Source: Nitrososphaerales archaeon TH5896 (GTDB lineage: Archaea > Thermoproteota > Nitrososphaeria > Nitrososphaerales > Nitrososphaeraceae). Taken from it: a stretch of DNA of 6,539 bases. Below, piece after piece: positions 5,065-6,539 of the stretch. Position 1 is the stretch's first letter, and the number at the start of each line of letters is the position of its first letter. The translations under genes and the position numbers were made by a program. Where the stretch lies: NCBI GenBank assembly GCA_014523625.1, contig JAATVP010000182.1, positions 1 through 6,539 on the forward strand. The letters are read 5' to 3'. The notes beneath the pieces were generated by a model that saw only the letters and a program-made list of their open reading frames with translations, was not told the DNA's origin and searched no databases.

Positions 5065-5592
5065 ATGTTACAAATAGTTGCAGTCGCTGCATTAGTAATC
5101 ATTTCCATTACCGGAAGTGTTCTGGCATTTAGCGTGATACAGCAACAAGTCTTAGGTCAGCAGGCGCTTACTGCTGAATTATCGGGCGACAATGAACTAC
5201 CTCCTGTCAATACTGAGTCAAACGGAACAATTACCATTCAAGGTAGTAACCAAAGTCTTAATTATCAATTAGCATTAAGCGACATGACAAATGTAACAGC
5301 CGCTCATATACACTTCGGAGACGATGACGAAGACGGAAAGGTTGTGGTAACCCTACTCAAATCTGATAGCCCAGCGGGCCTTGAACTGGAAACCCTTGGA
5401 GGAAATTTCACTGACGAAGACGTTCAGGGGCCATTAGCAGGTCTACCTCTTGAGCAACTTATTGGGTTTATGGGAAATGGAAGTACGTATGTGAACGTTC
5501 ATAGCATAGATTTTCCATCTGGTGAGATACGAGGACAGATAGAAGAGCTCGATCTGGACGAGGAAGAGGGAGACGAGGAAGAGGACGAATAA
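5065..5592 (+). CDS. Exported CHRD-domain protein with acidic tail
   Basis: The N-terminus is a signal peptide or membrane anchor (LQIVAVAALVIISITGSVLA), so the protein acts outside the membrane. A CHRD domain fills about residues 26-160. It shows ALTAELSGDNELPP, the strand SLNYQLALSDM, the hallmark AAHIHFGDDDEDGKVVVTLL, and the closing YVNVHSIDFPSGEIRGQ. This family is named after chordin; its biochemical role in archaea is unknown, with surface or extracellular binding proposed. The last 16 residues are nearly all Asp/Glu (DLDEEEGDEEEDE), which could bind cations. I chose the ATG at 5065 from the TATA position. A TTG at 5035 would add ten residues including a lysine and a histidine, giving the signal peptide the positive N-region it otherwise lacks, so that start remains possible. 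The gene stands alone. Confidence 0.92.
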   Translation: MLQIVAVAALVIISITGSVLAFSVIQQQVLGQQALTAELSGDNELPPVNTESNGTITIQGSNQSLNYQLALSDMTNVTAAHIHFGDDDEDGKVVVTLLKSDSPAGLELETLGGNFTDEDVQGPLAGLPLEQLIGFMGNGSTYVNVHSIDFPSGEIRGQIEELDLDEEEGDEEEDE

Positions 5593-5608
5593 TAAAGATC
5601 AATCCCCA

Positions 5609-5613
5609 TTTTT
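5609..5613 (+). terminator. T-run after the CHRD gene
   Basis: A run of five T residues follows the CHRD stop by about 17 bases, without a preceding hairpin. Archaeal transcription often ends at such U-runs. The evidence is weak because short T-runs are common here. Confidence 0.25.
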
Positions 5614-5650
5614 GATTAGAATTATTATTCATCATGGTAAAATCCCTCTA

Positions 5651-5767
5651 TCATAAAGGAAACGTGGGCCACAAAACAATGTTTTGATGCATTTTCCATA
5701 TTCGGCACCAGTCATTAATATTTTCTAAAAAAGTTCTTGCCCTGTTAGTTTCACATAGAAATTTCAT
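5651..5767 (-). CDS. Weakly supported 38-aa ORF with a placed TATA-like element
   Basis: The ATG-started frame encodes MKFLCETNRARTFLENINDW and then CRIWKMHQNIVLWPTFPL, converging on the CHRD gene. A TATA-like ATATATTTATTT on the minus strand at 5794-5805 is centred about 32 bases upstream, a suitable distance for a leaderless message. A second open minus frame (5764-5934, with CLELAAYHLTSEVCSQFVKT and no ATG) ends in a TGA that overlaps this ATG as ATGA. The two may be one decayed gene read in shifted frames. No family is recognised and chance is a serious alternative. Confidence 0.22.
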   Translation of the reverse strand: MKFLCETNRARTFLENINDWCRIWKMHQNIVLWPTFPL

Positions 5768-5792
5768 GGACCCTGTATGTTTGAAATTTCAT
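5758..5792. repeat. Tandem GAAATTTCAT repeats next to a TATA-like element
   Basis: GAAATTTCAT occurs at 5758-5767 and again at 5783-5792, 25 bp apart start to start. Each contains the palindrome GAAATTTC, and the second extends to TGAAATTTCA. They flank the ATG of the 38-aa minus ORF and abut the TATA-like stretch 5794-5805. Palindromic half-sites repeated at a promoter are typical of operators, but no regulator is encoded nearby. Confidence 0.35.
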
Positions 5793-5894
5793 AAATAAAT
5801 ATATGATCTAATAACACAATTATCTTAAGGTTGGCGGTCTTAACAAACTGCGAACACACTTCACTCGTGAGATGGTAGGCGGCCAGTTCTAGGC

Positions 5895-6008
5895 ATGGAT
5901 GTGGTGTTGTTTCCCGTCCTGCCTCTTGTTGTTTTCATATTTTTATTTGAAGAATTCGAGCACAGGTATTACTTGACAGTCTTAAATTTTATCAAACTTA
6001 TTAATTAG
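5895..6008 (+). CDS. Possible 37-aa membrane peptide
   Basis: An ATG-started ORF encodes MDVVLFPVLPLVVFIFLF followed by EEFEHRYYLTVLNFIKLIN: one hydrophobic helix at residues 3-18, a charged turn EEFEHR, then an amphipathic stretch. This is a plausible single-pass membrane peptide. The nearest TATA-like sequence (about 5798-5805) is some 90 bases upstream, leaving a GC-richer leader at 5830-5894. T-rich DNA readily produces hydrophobic ORFs, so confidence is low. Confidence 0.25.
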   Translation: MDVVLFPVLPLVVFIFLFEEFEHRYYLTVLNFIKLIN

Positions 6009-6155
6009 ACCTGAATAGATGAATAGGAAAGGATCGCTGCGCCCTGATCCTGGATTTCAATGAATTTTTATCATGTTATAGAGAATAATTATTTTTAGTA
6101 TCATCTTATAGTAAATAAAACATTTTTCGACAGAACTCTTAAGTACAACGGATTT

Positions 6156-6317
6156 CTATATTGAACTACAACATACCCAATTGCAATTTGGCAGTTGGAT
6201 TATACCAGCATCCCCCTGAACTGCCTCTGCAATAGGGATCGCATCTAACAGCCGTAGATGGCTAGGGCTTTTTCTAGAATTTTTCCCTAGCCGATCTACT
6301 TTTCTGTTACCAATCAT
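6156..6317 (-). CDS. Weakly supported 53-aa ORF
   Basis: The ATG-started frame begins MIGNRKVDRLGKNSRKSPSH, continues with LLDAIPIAEAVQGDAG and ends NWVCCSSI. It overlaps the end of the upstream membrane-peptide ORF by 11 bases. A TTTTATAG element on the minus strand at 6351-6358 is centred about 37 bases before the ATG. Most of the basic N-terminal third is encoded by the long inverted repeat at 6255-6298. A hairpin in the DNA or RNA is therefore the better explanation for conservation there, if any, and the ORF may be incidental. Confidence 0.2.
   Translation of the reverse strand: MIGNRKVDRLGKNSRKSPSHLRLLDAIPIAEAVQGDAGIIQLPNCNWVCCSSI
6255..6298. repeat. 13-bp inverted repeat with one bulge
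   Basis: TAGATGGCTAGGG at 6255-6267 pairs with CCCTAGCCGATCTA at 6285-6298, with one unpaired base in the right arm. Thirteen pairs surround a 17-base T-rich loop that contains the palindrome TTCTAGAA. It could be a stem-loop in RNA, a transcription-end structure for either strand, or a protein-binding site. It is the longest perfect-type inverted repeat I see in the window. Confidence 0.65.
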
Positions 6318-6411
6318 GGGATGAAAATATTATCGTAAAAGCGGTAACGCCTATAAAAATGAATAAGCCGATCTCTCTTATCAAACCTGTAATCTTATCC
6401 AGCTTAGGCAA
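6307..6411 (-). CDS. Possible 34-aa single-helix membrane protein
   Basis: From a TTG the frame reads PKLDKITGLIREIGLFIFIG and then VTAFTIIFSSHDW. A charged cytoplasmic-type start precedes one clean transmembrane helix (about residues 14-29) and a short polar end, which is the standard layout of small membrane proteins. An in-frame TTG at 6435 would add eight residues and start seven bases after the stop of the preceding gene. With the 6411 start the gap is 31 bases. Either way it would be cotranscribed with that gene. There is no ATG, and no ribosome site is obvious. Confidence 0.35.
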   Translation of the reverse strand: MPKLDKITGLIREIGLFIFIGVTAFTIIFSSHDW

Positions 6412-6442
6412 AATAAAACAGAATTTTGAATCCAAATGAAAC

Positions 6443-6539
6443 CTAGTTTGGTGAAGTCTTCTTTTTCAGCTTCTTTTGATATCTGTCTATAGATTTTTGA
6501 ATCATCTTAGCGGCCAAATCTTTACCTCCCCATCCGGTA
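6443..6539 (-). CDS. C-terminal fragment of an unidentified protein (5' end beyond window)
   Basis: 31 codons are visible before a TAG: TGWGGKDLAAKMIQKSIDRY followed by QKKLKKKTSPN. The sequence reads as a helix ending in a lysine-rich tail, a convincing protein C-terminus in an otherwise poor stretch. The family cannot be named from so little. The basic tail could contact nucleic acid or membrane phosphates, but this is speculation. Confidence 0.6.
   Translation of the reverse strand, partial: TGWGGKDLAAKMIQKSIDRYQKKLKKKTSPN

Noticed and set aside
5672..5686. Hairpin CAAAAC-AAT-GTTTTG
   Set aside because: Six A/T-rich pairs are common by chance, and no U-run or context supports a terminator.
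1..6539. CRISPR array, rRNA, insertion sequence or tandem repeat array
   Set aside because: No regularly spaced direct repeats, no rRNA core sequences, no terminal inverted repeats and no intact transposase frame were found on either strand.

Overview
The window looks like a chromosomal segment of an ammonia-oxidising archaeon of the Nitrososphaerales, most like the AT-rich Nitrosocosmicus group. This rests on roughly one-third GC, archaeal TATA boxes about 25-40 bp before several starts, an exported CHRD-domain protein, a TRAM-domain relic and several short cysteine-rich proteins. The genus is inference; no rRNA or tRNA is visible to fix it.

Left part (1-2615), all on the minus strand. A 193-aa cysteine-motif protein is followed by a promoter-like gap that may hold a 24-aa ORF. 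Next comes a run of tightly spaced genes: a 157-aa membrane-anchored protein with a beta-rich C-terminal domain, a 36-aa hydrophobic ORF in the position where bacteria carry kdpF, and kdpA, cut by the left edge. kdpA encodes the K+-translocating subunit of the Kdp potassium pump, and kdpB and kdpC would be expected beyond base 1. The two small genes before kdpA are candidate accessory parts of the pump.

Middle part (2616-4600), sparse and decaying. It holds a 56-aa B-box-like zinc-finger protein on the plus strand, a 46-codon reading frame with one internal TAA, and a clear but frameshifted TRAM-domain pseudogene. It also holds a small very acidic protein behind a good TATA box and, on the minus strand, a convincing 58-aa protein with a CEYC motif. 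Much of the rest has no gene I can support.

Right part (4600-6539). The one large gene is an exported CHRD-domain protein with an acidic tail. Beyond it are about 850 bases holding only short candidate ORFs, a pair of GAAATTTCAT repeats beside a TATA-like element, and a 13-bp inverted repeat. The right edge contains the C-terminal 31 codons of an unidentified minus-strand gene, followed by a possible single-helix membrane peptide. In sequence this AT-rich, open frames of 40-50 codons arise by chance several times per kilobase on six frames, so the tiny ORFs are listed with low confidence unless motif, position or promoter supports them.
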